From NCBI GenBank assembly GCA_014904845.1, contig MU119427.1, forward strand, positions 1-64,000: a stretch of 64,000 nucleotides of DNA, written 5' to 3'. Under the pieces are notes generated by a model that saw only the letters and a list, made by a program, of their open reading frames with translations, was not told the DNA's origin and searched no databases. A program made the position numbers and the translations under genes. Every line of letters starts with the position of its first letter. Within the stretch, counting starts at the first letter, position 1. Positions 44,401-56,809 of this stretch are shown here, piece after piece. This DNA is from Acephala macrosclerotiorum. Lineage: Eukaryota; Ascomycota; Leotiomycetes; Helotiales; Mollisiaceae.

Positions 44401-46310
44401 AAACTTTAATCGAATTTTTTATTTTAAAAATAATATTAATATTAATTTTTATAATTTTAAATTATATAAAAATATTAAATTATTAATTAAAAAAATTTAT
44501 ATTAAATATAAATTATTATAAATTTTAATAAAATTAATTTTATTTATTTAATTAAATAATATTATTAAATTTTTAATAACGTTTTTAAAAAATTAATAAA
44601 TAATTTATTATAATATTAAAAAAAATTAAAATAATAAAAATAAAATAAAAAATATATTAAAATTAATTATTTTTTTATTTTTTAATTTTTTTAAATATAA
44701 TAAAATATAATTATATTTTAATTTTAAAATATATTAAAAAATAAAAATAAATTTCGATTAAATATATTACGATTAATATTATTTATTTATTTTATATATT
44801 TATAAAAATTTAAATTTATTTTATTTTATTAAAATTTAATTTCGTTTAATAATTAAAAAAATAAATAAATATAATTTTTCGATTATAATTAAACGTATAA
44901 TAAAAATATATATTAAAAAAAAATAAAAAAAAATTATTATATTTTTTTATTTAAAATTTTAAAAATATAAATAATAATTTTAATATTTATTATATATTTA
45001 TTAAATTATTAATTTAATTTAAAAAATTAAATAAAAATATAATAATTTTTATTTTAATAAAAAATAAATAAATATTAAAATAAAATATATAAAAAAAATT
45101 TAAATTTTTATTTATATTAATAAAATAATTATATTATTTTGAATTGAATTTTAATTAATTTATTAAAAAAAAAAATTTATTAATCGTTTTATTGAAAAAT
45201 ATATATACTAATAATATTATTAATTCGTTTATTAAAAAAAAATTACGTATTAATTATTTATTAATAATATTAACGATTTGTCAATAGTGCGTATTACGTA
45301 ATAATTGTATATTTAAATTTTTAACGTTTAATTAATAATCGATTAATAAATAAATTTCAATTTATAAAAATATTAAAATTTTTAATTATAAACGATTATA
45401 CGTGATTTTTAAATAATTATATTTTAATTTAAATTTTTAATATCGAATAATATAATTACTCGTATATTAAATCGGTATTTTTATGCGCGTAAATTTTATT
45501 TAAATCGATCGATTTTACGATTAAATTTTAAATAATATTAATATTTTTAATAATTAATCGAATAAAATACAATTATTAGTTTTTTAATAAAAAATATTAA
45601 AATTTTCGTAATTTTTATTTTTATAATTTAATATTTTAATACGTATTTAATAAATTTAATTAATATTTTAAATTATAAATATTTATAATTTATGATTTAT
45701 AATTTATAATATTTATTTAATTTATTATAAAAATTTTAAATAAATTTATTAAACGTATATTAAAATATTATTCGAATTTATATACGAACGAATATTATAA
45801 TTAATTAATATTAAAAATTAATTAATTTAATTAATTAAATATAATTTAAAATTTTAATATATAATTATTACGTAATATATATTATTAATAATTAATTAAT
45901 ATATAATTTTTTTTAAATATTTTAATTTATATAAATAAATAAACGAATTAATTAACGAATTAATAAAAATAATCGAATAATTAAAATAATTTTAAATAAT
46001 ATTTTTTTTAATTTTATTTCGAATTTAATTAATTAATATTATTATTTTATTTAAACGTTTTTTATTTTCATTTTATTTTTTATTTAAATTATTTAAATTT
46101 AATTTTTTTTTAAATTTTTTTAAATTTTTATTTTTATTAATTTATTTATTTTAAAATATATTATATTTTATTATTAAATTACGATTTTAAATAAATTATT
46201 ATTAATAAAAAATACAATTAAAATATATTTAAAAACTTTAATAAATATATTAAATCGAATAAAACTTTTTTATTTCTTATAAACGTTATCCAAGGTTATA
46301 ATTAATCGAC
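41491..46310. repeat. Extremely A+T-rich RIP island
   Basis: For nearly 5 kb the sequence is almost only A and T. Most remaining C and G bases occur as CG pairs (TCG, ACG, CGA). Loss of C before A, T and C with survival of CG is what RIP leaves, because it mutates CpA most. Long poly-A and poly-T runs and no usable frame remain. The original was probably one or more transposons, no longer identifiable by eye. The first 200 bases are less affected. Confidence 0.85.
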
Positions 46311-47237
46311 CCTTTGAAAAATGTGGATTCATTTATGCATTCATGAAATTTGGAGACGGCGTAAGGAGATAGAGTCCTGAGTAACGTTTTTCGTTAGCGT
46401 AAAGCTAATAACTTTGCCGTTTATTATTTTTTCCAACTCTTGCGACATTGGCAGACGTCGATTAAAGAGAGTTTTTATTAGTAGATCGGTATTTCCAAGT
46501 GTCTTATAATACTCGTAACTATTATTGAAAACAATAACAATATCGCCTATTGTTGTTTCGCTCCCTTTGCTTCGCTGGACGAATGGGGCGACTGGACAAC
46601 GGGAGTAGTTGAAAGATTAAAGATCTAATAAAAACGATAACTTTACAATGCAGTTTACTTTGTATTTGCATAAGCGTTATATTTAAAATCATTCTGGATC
46701 CGAGGGAGCGGAAAACTTTTTAATCTAATAAAACGTTTTACTTATTCTTAAAAATCAGGATCCTCTTTGGCCTCCATACCAGAGTTCGTTGTTGGCTCCC
46801 ATCCAGCCTATTAGAACCCAGCTCTGGTTAGGCTCAAATTTGATCCAATAGCAATGCACATGCTGCGGGAGGGGATGCAGCCGGCGATAAGACGTAGAAC
46901 AGCCTCTAATTTGTTGAGAAACGACATGCCGCATATGTGAGGGTGGCAGTGCTACCTGCTGCTCACCTCCCCTCTTTCCGAGTCCCAAAGAGATGGAGCG
47001 CAGCCTGATGTGAACCGGTCCTCATGAATGCCTGACTACATCTGAAAATTTTTCAAGACGGTTTCGTCGCTGCCTACACCTACCAAAATTCTCATAAGCA
47101 GACTTAGATATGGCCGCAGATCCAGTATCTAGCTCTGGAAGCGCTGGCTGCTATACATATTTCAGTGGGCAAAATGAACCGGGGCTGTACCTAGTCCAGC
47201 CGCTCCAGCCTGCCCTGACATATACTTGCGAGTGAGT
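46311..47237. other. Transition out of the RIP island; upstream region of the fusion gene
   Basis: Composition returns to normal by about 46750. No convincing gene. An ATG at 47110 begins a 40-codon frame that ends near a GTGAGT site, but joining it to the next exon does not keep frame, so it was not used. Confidence 0.45.
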
Positions 47238-50200
47238 ATGGGAAACAACCATTCTGCCCGTGCAGGGGTTCTCCGGGGTCTATCGCGTGAACTACTTCTG
47301 ACTGCAGGTGGTCGAAATAGCATTTTTCTTCTCCATGGTCTAAACGGCGGGGCTACAAAGACTTGGCAATGTCCAGAAGATGGACCTGGCCATACCTGGT
47401 TCCGAGACCATCTTCCTTCTCTTGTCAAGGATGAGATTCGGGGCACAAATGCCCGTATCTGGACTTTCGGGTATAATGCTAGCGTTTTCTCCTCGGTATC
47501 ATCTTCATTGGATATAGGGGACTTTGGGCGGAGCCTCCTAGAGAGTGTTCGGCAAGTGCGAGTTGGATTTGAGGTAATCGACACCCGGCGGCTTGATATA
47601 CGGCACGCGTAGTAACATCTGCTCAGAGTCACCGGATTATATGGATCGCTCATTCCATGGGAGGAATTGTTGCCAAGATGGTAAACTCTACGGACAGTTC
47701 AACACATCTCCATCGAACTGATCGAACCTGACAGTGTATGCTAACTTTTAGCCTTCCTTATAGGCATTGATCGAAGCGAAGCTTGACGCCTTGTATACGC
47801 CAATATTTGACGCAACCGTGGGTATCATATTTCTCGCAACACCTCATAAAGGTTCTTCCGCCGCGAACTTTGGCTCTATTGTTGCCAGTGTTGCGCGCTT
47901 AAGCATGATATTCAAGCCCAACACACGATTGATCCGAAGGCTGGAGCGCTATAATGACTTTTTGAGCGAAAAGTCGCACCAGTTTTCCAAAATATGCTCT
48001 AGAATCAAGATTTTCAGCTTCTACGAGACTTGCGAAACGAATCGCATCATGGTATCCTCACAAGTCTTGATCCCCAGACTCTAAGAGTTTCTTAATTGAC
48101 GAGTTACAGGTGGTACCAAAGGATTCAGCCGTGATAGGTTTGAACAACGAGGTTTCCATACCCCTTAACGGCGATCACCGGAGCATTGCCCAGATGCACA
48201 ACTTCACTCGTGGAGATTGTCACCTGTTTCAGAAGGTTGTCTGCGAACTAGTAGCTCAGACCGCGCCCGAGACTCGTAAGTTAACAATGAGAGTCACGGT
48301 GGTTCTGTATCAGCCTGTGAGCTCCTCACTAACTCCGTTCAATCTCTAGGTCCTTCTGATGGTCTTACGGAAGACGTCCCCGAAGGCTTCGTGCGTTGCG
48401 TGATAAATTCATGCAATGGCTCTAAACAGTTGACTGCTCTTTATCCAGAGCATACCACCATCGAGAAGCTGTGCGAGTCAGCAGTTCCGAGGAGATGGTA
48501 TCGTCCAAATACCATTACAGGACTTCATAGGCTCTTTGATCACGAACAGATTCCATGGTACACGGATAGTATCCCGGCGATAACGTCTAGTGGCCCCTCG
48601 ACTTATGACTTTAACAATCTGAGAATCAACAAAGACGAGCCCGTCATAGAATTCTTCTCGAAAGTTCTCAGTGACTGTACGTTCTTACCAACACTAGCGC
48701 ATTCGGCGAGAATTGCCACATGAAATTTTGAAGCTCACGTCCATGCAGACTCTTCTGTCTCAGTCCAGGGAAAACTAGTTCACGTTCATGCAGACTGTTC
48801 TATGTCAGTCCATGAACCACAAGTTCGAAATAACGGAAAGCTGAAAGCAGAGCTCGGGGCATTTAGGAGAGATCAGCTGTCTCCAAGCCAAAGCGTGCCA
48901 AACTTCCCGTGCATACACGTCAGTGACAGCCTTGCAATATCTTTCCATAGAACGGTGCGAATTCCGGACGACGGAGGGAGCTACCCGGCACCCAGTAGTC
49001 TCGGCGCGTTACCACTTTTGCCTGTCAGTAAAATAAAGGACAAACTTCCAAGAAATGCAGTCGAGAAAGGGGGCATTGTCGTACCGTTGTATGGTACGTG
49101 TGTCCTCTAGTTGTTATTTGATTGCTCAGTTACAAACTGACAAACTGAAATTTTCATTAGATATGGAGGCTATGAAAATAAACTTCCATGTATACGGCTC
49201 GGATCTGTTTGCACCAGAAGCAAAATATGCCGTTCGAGTATTTATTGGTGGGGTTAACGGTCTGTCCGGAGAACCTGTTAAAGCTAACATGGCAACTGTA
49301 TTAAAGAGGCTGAATGGTATCGAGCGAACACAGGACTACCTCTACGTTCGCGGTGGCGACAACCCGGCACAGCAATGGCTGGATGGAGTGTCGATTGCTC
49401 CTGGCATCGTCAGACAATTCGTTGCCGCCCAGCCCTTATCACCAGAAACAATTGAACATCAAGTTACGGGCCTGGCAACAGTGGGAGGCATCCAAATCGA
49501 AATAATACCACAACTACAGCTGGGACGATTCCAGCTGATGCGCCGAGACCACCACCAATCGGATTTACAATATCCTGGCGAGCGTGCCAGGGCAGAGTGG
49601 CAACACCCGCAGAGATTCGAGTCCTCCTCAGACCTTGAAATCCCGTTACAAACGCGTATACATGCTCGGGCGCGTGGGGGGCCCTCTAGGAAGAGGACGC
49701 TTCTCGACGAGCTGGATTGGGTAGAATCGTCCCAAAGGAAGCGGAGAACCGTAGAGTTTCAGCTCTGGCCACCTCCTCCTTCAATAGCATTCCGAGTAAC
49801 GGTCCGGTGTCTTTATCCACGCAAACAAGAACTGCGACTATCTGTCTTCCCGGAGACAACTCTAGGCTTTGTGGCAGCCCAAGCAGCTCACGCGCTATGT
49901 CTACAACCAGAGATGTGGACCTTTAATATACGTAGTCAGTCTTCAGATCGCCGGGCGCTTTTCGACGACAGGACCACTTTGCAAAGCGCGGATGTTAGAC
50001 CAGGACAGGTATTACTTCTTGAGCGGCAAATGTTCATCGGGGGAGGAACAAAGTCAGATTATTCACCGCTCCTCGACGTTGGAGCGGGGGGGGAAATCAG
50101 GCAACGCATTGTGCCAGACGAAGAGGACCCTCGATCCTGGAACGTCAACGATGCTTGTCTCATCAATATCCAGATTGTGAATGCAGAGTCATTCAGAACA

Positions 50201-50876
50201 ATGACTGGTTTGGAGCCACCACCGTGCCCGATTTCATTCGACGACTACTTGAAAAAAGGCATTCCCTTTACACCGAGCTGCTCTAAGGGACAAGCTGGGT
50301 TGAGCTTTGGGCTTGCTAGCATCAAGCCAGCCAAGAAAATGCTGCCACCTGTTAAGAGTGCTGGTATCGGAGGAACTCCCTCGAACCAAAAGATCCCTGG
50401 CTATTGCGACAAATGCGTGGTAAACTGGGCGAGCTATCGGTGGGTCATTTTCAACTTAGTCGGTGTTGCCCGGCGTGAACTCGCGGTGCATCGCTAATAG
50501 CTTCTCTCCTAGGCTACTTCCGTGTCGCCATCTAATATGTGCAAACTGCGGTGTTGACTTTGCTCGGGATGACATAAACGGAGTCTTGGTGCACGAAGGG
50601 GATTGCACGGTTTGTTCCACGCCCGTTGTGAACATGGACTGGCTGAAACGAGAGCCTGTCGCTACCAGCCAGGTCACCGATGACCGAGACCCATTCAAGA
50701 GTGTTGTTTCCATTCAACCTCTGGTTAATGCATCAACGGACACTTTTAAAATCGATATGAAATCGGAAGAAGAGGGATATGAAAGCCAGCCCAGTGGCTC
50801 TGAGTACAAGTATGAGGTGCCTGGTGCTTTCCTAGATTCCGACTCTGAAGATAGCGTCTTATGTCCTCTAATGTAA
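47238..50876 (+). CDS. Multidomain protein: alpha/beta hydrolase, fungal domain, ubiquitin-like fold, RING-like finger
   Basis: Eight exons give one continuous frame of about 1052 residues: 47238-47573, 47627-47680, 47764-48051, 48110-48275, 48350-48676, 48749-49093, 49161-50439 and 50513-50876; all introns are 53-83 nt with good signals. Residues 1-280 are a serine hydrolase of the type seen in fungal NLR-like proteins: FLLHGLNGGATKTW, AHSMGG (Ser122), IIFLATPHKGS. About 390-620 is a fungal domain (SFHRTVRIPDDGG, VFIGGVNGLSGEP, WLDGVSIAPGIVRQFVA, GGIQIEIIP) often found beside ubiquitin repeats. About 715-795 looks like a ubiquitin fold. CDKC...PCRHLICANC...CTVC (about 920-970) is RING-like. 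The start codon is uncertain. A signalling or ubiquitin-linked role is inferred. Confidence 0.87.
48735..48824 (+). repeat. 45-bp tandem duplication spanning a splice acceptor
   Basis: TCACGTCCATGCAGACTCTT (48735) and TCACGTTCATGCAGACTGTT (48780) begin two adjacent 45-bp copies with few differences. The first contains the used acceptor CATGCAG at 48748. The second offers an identical acceptor 45 nt downstream, so alternative splicing would remove 15 residues in frame. Confidence 0.8.
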
Positions 50877-52478
50877 CTGAATTGCGCCACTCAAGATGGG
50901 GGGAAATGCATGGTTCGGAATTTAGGATACAGGCTACCCGGTGCAGACATCGACCTAGCCTTCCAGCTAGCGATCTTACGACATTGTAACGAATATGGTA
51001 GCTGAATGTGCTGCTTCTAGCCTGCCAGTTAATAGATTGAAGTCCCCCGAGCATGAAACGCGAGCTGCTTGGTGTTACACACTGGGTTCTCAAGGCCAGC
51101 TTACTTCTAATTGTCTCATTTCACTACCGAAATCTGGATGAGTGATTCGCACGTGAGTGTTTCAGGGTTGTAAGATCGTTCACGCATAGAATATATTGGA
51201 ATATACAATAACTAAACAAGTGATAAGCTGCTACTTATAAATGAGAGTCTTATGTTATGTACTGGGACAGGAGGGTGTTATATGCTAGAACCAGAGTGGA
51301 TTGGATATAAACGTTTTTAGATTGAAGCGACTTACTCCTAAAGCTCGTAAGTATATATTTTAAATCCTGCCTCTTTATTAATTATCCATATATATGATTG
51401 AATTCTCTTTCTTATTCGAGAACAACTTCATGCACTAGCGCCTCCCACTCACAACCCCAACTAGCTCAATTATTCTCCTGAATGAAGGGACCTCCTATTC
51501 TTAAGTACAGAAGTAATCTTAAACTCGGGTCCCCACGAACCGCTATCTCTATCTGCGAGAGCAGCTATAGTTCAATACCTATTAAATACGTGATCGACGC
51601 TCTGCCCTCGATCCATTACCCGGCAACTTAAACTGTAACGTGATTTTTTGTAGCATGGGGGGAGGACTGCCCTTTCCGTGATTAGGTAAGTGTATCAAGC
51701 GCCTAGTATTGTGTCAGGATTATAGGACGTTACAGTGCAGCTCTAGAATGCTAGGACGGGATAGGTATGGCAGCCTCTCAGGGACCATTCAAAGGATTAA
51801 TTCAGGATACTCTTACGCTTATTGAGAAGAGTGTACCGCGCCTAGGGCAGAGTTGAGAACCAAGTCTCAAGGTCATTTTAAGCAAGGCCTCTCTTACACT
51901 TGGCTAAACACTCCTCGAGCACGTTGGACAGGAGGGAACCCAAATTGGCTCGGTGAGGACCTTTGATAAACTGACAGGGGAGCGAGAACGGAGACCGTCA
52001 TGACATCTTGATAGGTTCAGAGAGGTGCTATATTTTAAGCAATTACGCAGGTAGGGTCTGCATAATTCCAAATATAAATAACATGGAAACTATAGCCGAT
52101 TCGTGAGGGACCGGAAAAGGCTCCCTGAGCAAAATCCAGCTGGCTCATTAGCGTGCTTAGGACTCATGGCTCGGCTCAGGTTAAAGCGGCGATTGCTCAG
52201 GTTCAGGGACGGAAGCGGATTCTGGTGGGCAAAATTGTCGGTCGAGGTTATACAGTTAACCGGGGCCATAAAAAACTTTGCCGTTGAATATTCAATAATA
52301 AAAATATTACAGAACTCTACGGAGTACATCGCTTCACACCCCAACGAAATAAGCCTTGATTTTATATTTTGTTTAAGAGCCGACCTCTTCGGGAGTAATT
52401 TCTCGAGAGTGTCTCAAGTTTTAAGTACCTAATCCTTCGAATTATTTAAAACTCTGCTTGCCTAATTATCTAACTCTT
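50877..52478. other. Gene-free region
   Basis: Only short frames without family features; no tRNA or known repeat recognised. Confidence 0.45.
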
Positions 52479-52703
52479 AAGCAGACTAAGCCTCGAGCAG
52501 ACTAAGCTTCAAGCAAACCAAACCTCGCGCAGACCAATCTCGATCAGACCAACCCTCGATTAGACCAACCCTCGATCAAACCAGACCTCGAACAGACTAA
52601 CTCTCAAGCAGACCAACCCTCAAGCAGACTAACCCTTAAGCAGACTAAGCTTCGAGCAGCCTCGAGCAGACAAACCTCGATCAAATCAAACCTCGAGCAA
52701 ACC
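52479..52703. repeat. Minisatellite, about 16-bp unit
   Basis: About 14 tandem, variable copies of a unit like CGAGCAGACTAACCCT, for example CGATCAGACCAACCCT and CAAGCAGACTAACCCT. Some copies are shortened. Confidence 0.85.
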
Positions 52704-52874
52704 ATCTTTATTATAATTCATGGAGGCCTAATACGCCCTCAACAGACGCATCAAACTCGGCTTCTATGGACCTAATACGTCGTAGACATAGAGTTGCACT
52801 TTTATACTAATAAGATTTGTTCTTAATAACACTAAACCATCACCAAACAACAAACATTAAACACTAAATACTAT

Positions 52875-53075
52875 TACCGACACTCATACCGACACTCACA
52901 CTCACACTCACACTNNNNNNNNNNNNNNNNNNNNNNNNNNNNNNNNNNNNNNNNNNNNNNNNNNNNNNNNNNNNNNNNNNNNNNNNNNNNNNNNNNNNNN
53001 NNNNNNNNNNNNNNNNNNNACACTCACACTCACACTCACACTTACACTCACACTTACACTTATACTAATACCAAT
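52875..53075. repeat. CACACT hexanucleotide microsatellite with assembly gap
   Basis: ACTCAC repeats run on both sides of a block of N at 52915-53019. The gap lies within the repeat, so true length is unknown. The edges degrade to TACACT and ATACCA forms. Confidence 0.9.
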
Positions 53076-53540
53076 ACCAATACTAACATTAAAAAAGGAA
53101 TAATATAAAAAAGAGAAATATCTCAAATTAATAGAGAATAAAACAAATAAAAGCAAAAAATAAATAAAAATAAATATAAAAAAAAGTTCTTAAAGTAAAA
53201 AAAGCCTTATAAAGAGCTTTAAAGTAGTAAAGCGTTTTAAAGTAATAAAATCTTAAAGTAGTGGAATCTTAAAGTGGTAGAATTTTAAAGTAGTAAAATA
53301 ATCTCTCAAACTCAGTTTTGTACTATTAAATTAAGCTTTTAAAGAGACGCTTTTAAACTTTTAAATTTGATTATAATAAACTAAGTTTGCTAAATAATTT
53401 ACTTCCCGCGAGACCGTCTCGAAATCGAAATCTTAGTCCGATTACAGCAATTAAAATTGATCATATAAACCTCAAAACTTTATTTTTATTCTCTTTTAAA
53501 ACCTCGCTCGGCTCTTAAAACACCGAGAAATCACGGCTCG
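53076..53540. other. A+T-rich repeat flank
   Basis: Repeats like AAAGTAGTAGAATCTT occur at about 53215-53305. No gene. Confidence 0.5.
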
Positions 53541-54001
53541 ATTCTATCTATTATATCTCTCTCCCAAGAACTCGGCATCATCTGGGACTCAGTCCACTCG
53601 AAAACCGGCCTGCCATTCCCACAGACCGTCTCCCGCCTCATGTCCCTCGGCGTAACGCGCTACCACATCGACTATGTAGCCATCACCGCGACCTCCTATA
53701 TTTTGAACGCCTCCTCCCCTCCAATCATCGTTGATGTCACGAAGCTTCCCGCAGAACACATACCCACGCCTCTTAAGGCGACGGCATGGAACAAAGAAGG
53801 GTTGATAGCAGCGATCAGAAAGGCACAGGCGATGGCGAAGGAAGGGAAGGGGGATTACCTTGCTTTCGCGGCCGAGTGTATTGAGGCTGGTGGACAGATT
53901 ATGTTGCCTTCTTGGATGGGAAGAGGGTGTTGTACTTGGGTGCGAAGGGTGATAGCCATACTGAATGGTTTCCTGGTGCTGGGCCCAGTGACGAAAAATA
54001 A
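53541..54001 (+). pseudogene. DUF1398-family protein, 5' lost and frameshifted
   Basis: The frame reads ELGIIWDSVHSKTGLPFPQT, RLMSLGVTRYHIDYVAI, AAIRKAQAMAKEGKGDYLAF, with the gene's C-terminus DYVAFLDGKRVLYLGAKG and EWFPG in another frame after a single-base shift near 53895, ending at TAA 53999-54001. This matches the DUF1398 pattern (GVTRYxxDY ... GxxVxYLGxxGDxHxExFPG). The N-terminus runs into repeat sequence without a start codon. Function of the family is unknown. Confidence 0.7.
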
Positions 54002-54883
54002 GATCATGGCTTCCCCAATTTTCATATGCGGTGTATTACAAACATGAGACTGAAAATCTGAATTAGATTCACATCATACTTTCTACAGCAAAATTGCATT
54101 AGACCCTATCCTTCTGTTAATATACACGACGACACGTCACAGCCACTAGAAGTGGCTCGCAATAAGTTCCAGCTGAAGAGTGAGAAGTGACCCTGAAGCT
54201 GGCTTTCTGCCTTCTGATTCAAATACAATCGTATTGAGCTTGGCTCTGAAAGTCCTTGCGCGGAGTTTGGTGCTTCCCTTTACTTGTTGGTAGTCAGTCC
54301 TCGTGCAGACTCTTGCGACGACACGCCCACTCAACCACACATCGTCTTCTCGATCTCCATCGCCCAGAACCTGTGCCACATGGTAGGAGAATCACATGTG
54401 CGAGAGCAGGTATTATAGCGAGGAATGGAAGATCACGAGCGTCAATTGCAACCTCACTAGCACTCCATCGCGGATGAAGCGTCAGGCCTTGTATCAGGGG
54501 GCTTTGCGATGTGAGAAGACCCGGGTAGTTTAGCTTTCGATGTCGAGAGAATTGCCTAAAATTCTCTTCGCAAGTCTCGCCTCGTCCCTCCTATCGGCGG
54601 TGTGAAGGATGACTTCAATGGAATGATAGAAGCAGCATTGCTCTTTCGTACCCCGCACTCTGTCTCGAGTCATGATCTTATCTCAGTCATCTTCCATCGT
54701 CTTGATTCTTTTCCCGCGACCTACAGGTCTCCCCTCCAAAAACACCACATCCTCGGAATCCGAAACATCCACAATGTTGATCATTTCTGTCAGAAGTGCA
54801 TCAACTAGCTTTCTCTTCTTGCTAGCCTGTTTCTGGCTGCTCTCTTGCACTTTGATCTCGGCCCTCGTAGCCTCTTCTAGTTT
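54002..54883. other. Gene-free or unresolved
   Basis: A minus-strand frame at 54146-54379 has plausible composition but no recognised motif. Nothing else is supported. Confidence 0.4.
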
Positions 54884-56809
54884 CTAGAGAACCGCGGGCA
54901 GATCTATACAAGTTGGGTCTAAAGTTTCCTTGACCGTATTTTGCAAGATTTTCTTCTGGAAGACGAAGCCCTTTGGTATGTAGCTTAGAGAAAAAGTCGG
55001 ATCTACATCGTTGCCCAGAAAGGTCTCTATCATGGAGAGCAGGTTTTCGGGATAACGAGAGATCTCAAGGGGTCGAATCTCCAAGTTTTGTCTTTTGTGG
55101 AACTCTCCTTGCCTGGAAGAGAATTCTTTCGTGTCAACTTGGCGTGGAGGAAATTCCGCCATCTTCAGCAAGGAGTTAACCATTTCAGTCGTTGCGAATG
55201 GCGAGTTAACCATTTTCGATCGTTGCGATTGGCGGGTTAGTCGACGCAAGATGCATATTATACAATAGGCGATTCATCAAAGTACGTGCTGTTGGCCGCC
55301 GCGTCGGTCTATCTTCGCCAGAGAGGACATCTTCCACGTAGCCAGAAAGACAGTACTCCGTTGCTCGGAGAAGAAAATGCTGCTTATTTTTTGGGAGCAA
55401 ATATGAGTATCGATGTGGATCCACTTTTTTCGAAAGCGTATTGAGAAGTGCCGTCCTTTCTTTGCGTGTGGCGGTATGTCCATTCGCATAATAGGCGTAT
55501 ATCCATATATTTGTTGCCAGCGTGATCAAAAATAATCACGTTAATTGATTAAAATCATGATTAACTTGATTAAATTAAGTTAAATTATGATTAATCAAAA
55601 TCCAAAAAATCATGATTATAATTATAATTATAATTAATTATAATCATGATTAACTATAATTAACCACGTGACTCTAGCAAAAAATAATACTTTTCGAAAT
55701 TATAAAGATTTCACATATTAAAATAAGTTATATTTGATAAAAAAAACTATAAATAATTTTACTTGATTTATAATAAAGTGGCAAAGAGTCGAAGATTCGA
55801 AATAGAGAGTTAAATCGGAAGTTCGGCATTTCGCTAAACTCGCTTGTGGCACGCGCGATACTAGCTTTGTCCTAGCCCTGGAGCTGCCGATTGGTCAGAT
55901 CTTAATTTAGAGCCTTTTGCGCCACTTCGGACGAAGCCGCATTTAGTCACGTGTTAATCAAGTTAATGTAATATAATCATGATTAACTTGATTAGATTTA
56001 GATTAAATTATGATTAACAGTATATTTTCATAATTAAATTATGATTAACGACTCATAATCTAATTTAATTTAATCATTTATCACGCTGTTTGTTGCTAAA
56101 CCATGGTATCGATCAGCATGGGCCAGATTCATTGTTTGAGGCAGGAAATGTGCTGTCAAAGACAATACGGACGATCTCATCAGCATAAAATGTGCTGAGT
56201 ATCCCCGAGGAAGGTTATCGGCAAGAATCTTCAGCCATTTGGTATCTTCGCTCACGAAATCTCGAGCAGTTCTATGCATCCAGCGAACATGTTGAGAAAA
56301 TCCCTCGCAAAGATCGATGCAGCGGCCTTTTGGACACGAGGCTTCTAAAAGTCCGGCGCATCTAGCCGTAAGATGAAGTCGGAGGTCCTTAAATATCACT
56401 AGTAGATTCTTCAGATCACGCAAATCGTAGTCTTCCTTAAAAACGAACAAGAACTCAATTAAGGTTAAAGCTTCCACCCGTTGTATATGTTCGCCTTCAC
56501 AAATGTCGATCCTTAAAGATTGCGACTGCTTCTTAAATAGATCGGACGAGAGCTCCGTGGACACTTTCATGATTTCAAATGCTTGAAAAGTCCATTCAAG
56601 ATAGATAGGCCTATTTGCGATAAAATGGAGTCGTAAAGGGGTTTAAGCTCCCTCGGAAATGATCTCAATCTCGTCCAGAGCTGCGAAACCGTGTCCCTGT
56701 TGTTGACACCCCAAAGGACGAGTGTGACGACTATTTGAACCCAGAGGAAAACACCTTCTGCCCGTTTCTTAAATCTCGAGGGAGAGAGATAAAATAAGCG
56801 TTGCATCAC
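54884..56809 (-). pseudogene. NACHT/STAND NTPase C-terminal relic split by a MITE
   Basis: KKRAEGVFLWVQIVVTLVLW, RLRSFPRELKPLYDSILSQ and VRWMHRTARDFVSED are typical of the region after the NACHT domain in fungal STAND proteins. A frameshift lies near 56590. The frame is cut at YHGLATN by the hAT-type MITE (55517-56098) and resumes beyond it as LATNIWIYAYYANGHT. Further C-terminal pieces (LLSMIETFLGNDVDPTFSL) run to 54884. No P-loop is found upstream, so the N-terminal half is gone. Related proteins act in fungal heterokaryon incompatibility and immunity. Confidence 0.72.
55517..56098. mobile_element. hAT-type MITE (582 bp) with perfect 8-bp target duplication
   Basis: The ends are CAGCGTGATCAAA and its inverse TTTATCACGCTG. 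TTTGTTGC is repeated exactly at 55509-55516 and 56099-56106. Both subterminal parts are packed with AATCATGATTAA palindromes. The central 250 bp is less A+T-rich. It is non-coding and shares the CAGYGTGA end with the element at 39412-40121. Confidence 0.9.

Noticed and set aside
44298..44486. Lys/Ile-rich frame in the A+T island
   Set aside because: Produced by extreme base composition after RIP; no codon structure or homology.
47110..47231. Possible upstream first exon of the hydrolase fusion gene
   Set aside because: All GT/AG combinations tried left the next exon out of frame, so the start at 47238 was preferred.
52908..53156. Frame running across the N block
   Set aside because: It reads a hexanucleotide repeat and an assembly gap.
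54146..54379. Minus-strand 77-residue frame with plausible composition
   Set aside because: No start context, intron or family motif; left unannotated beyond a note.
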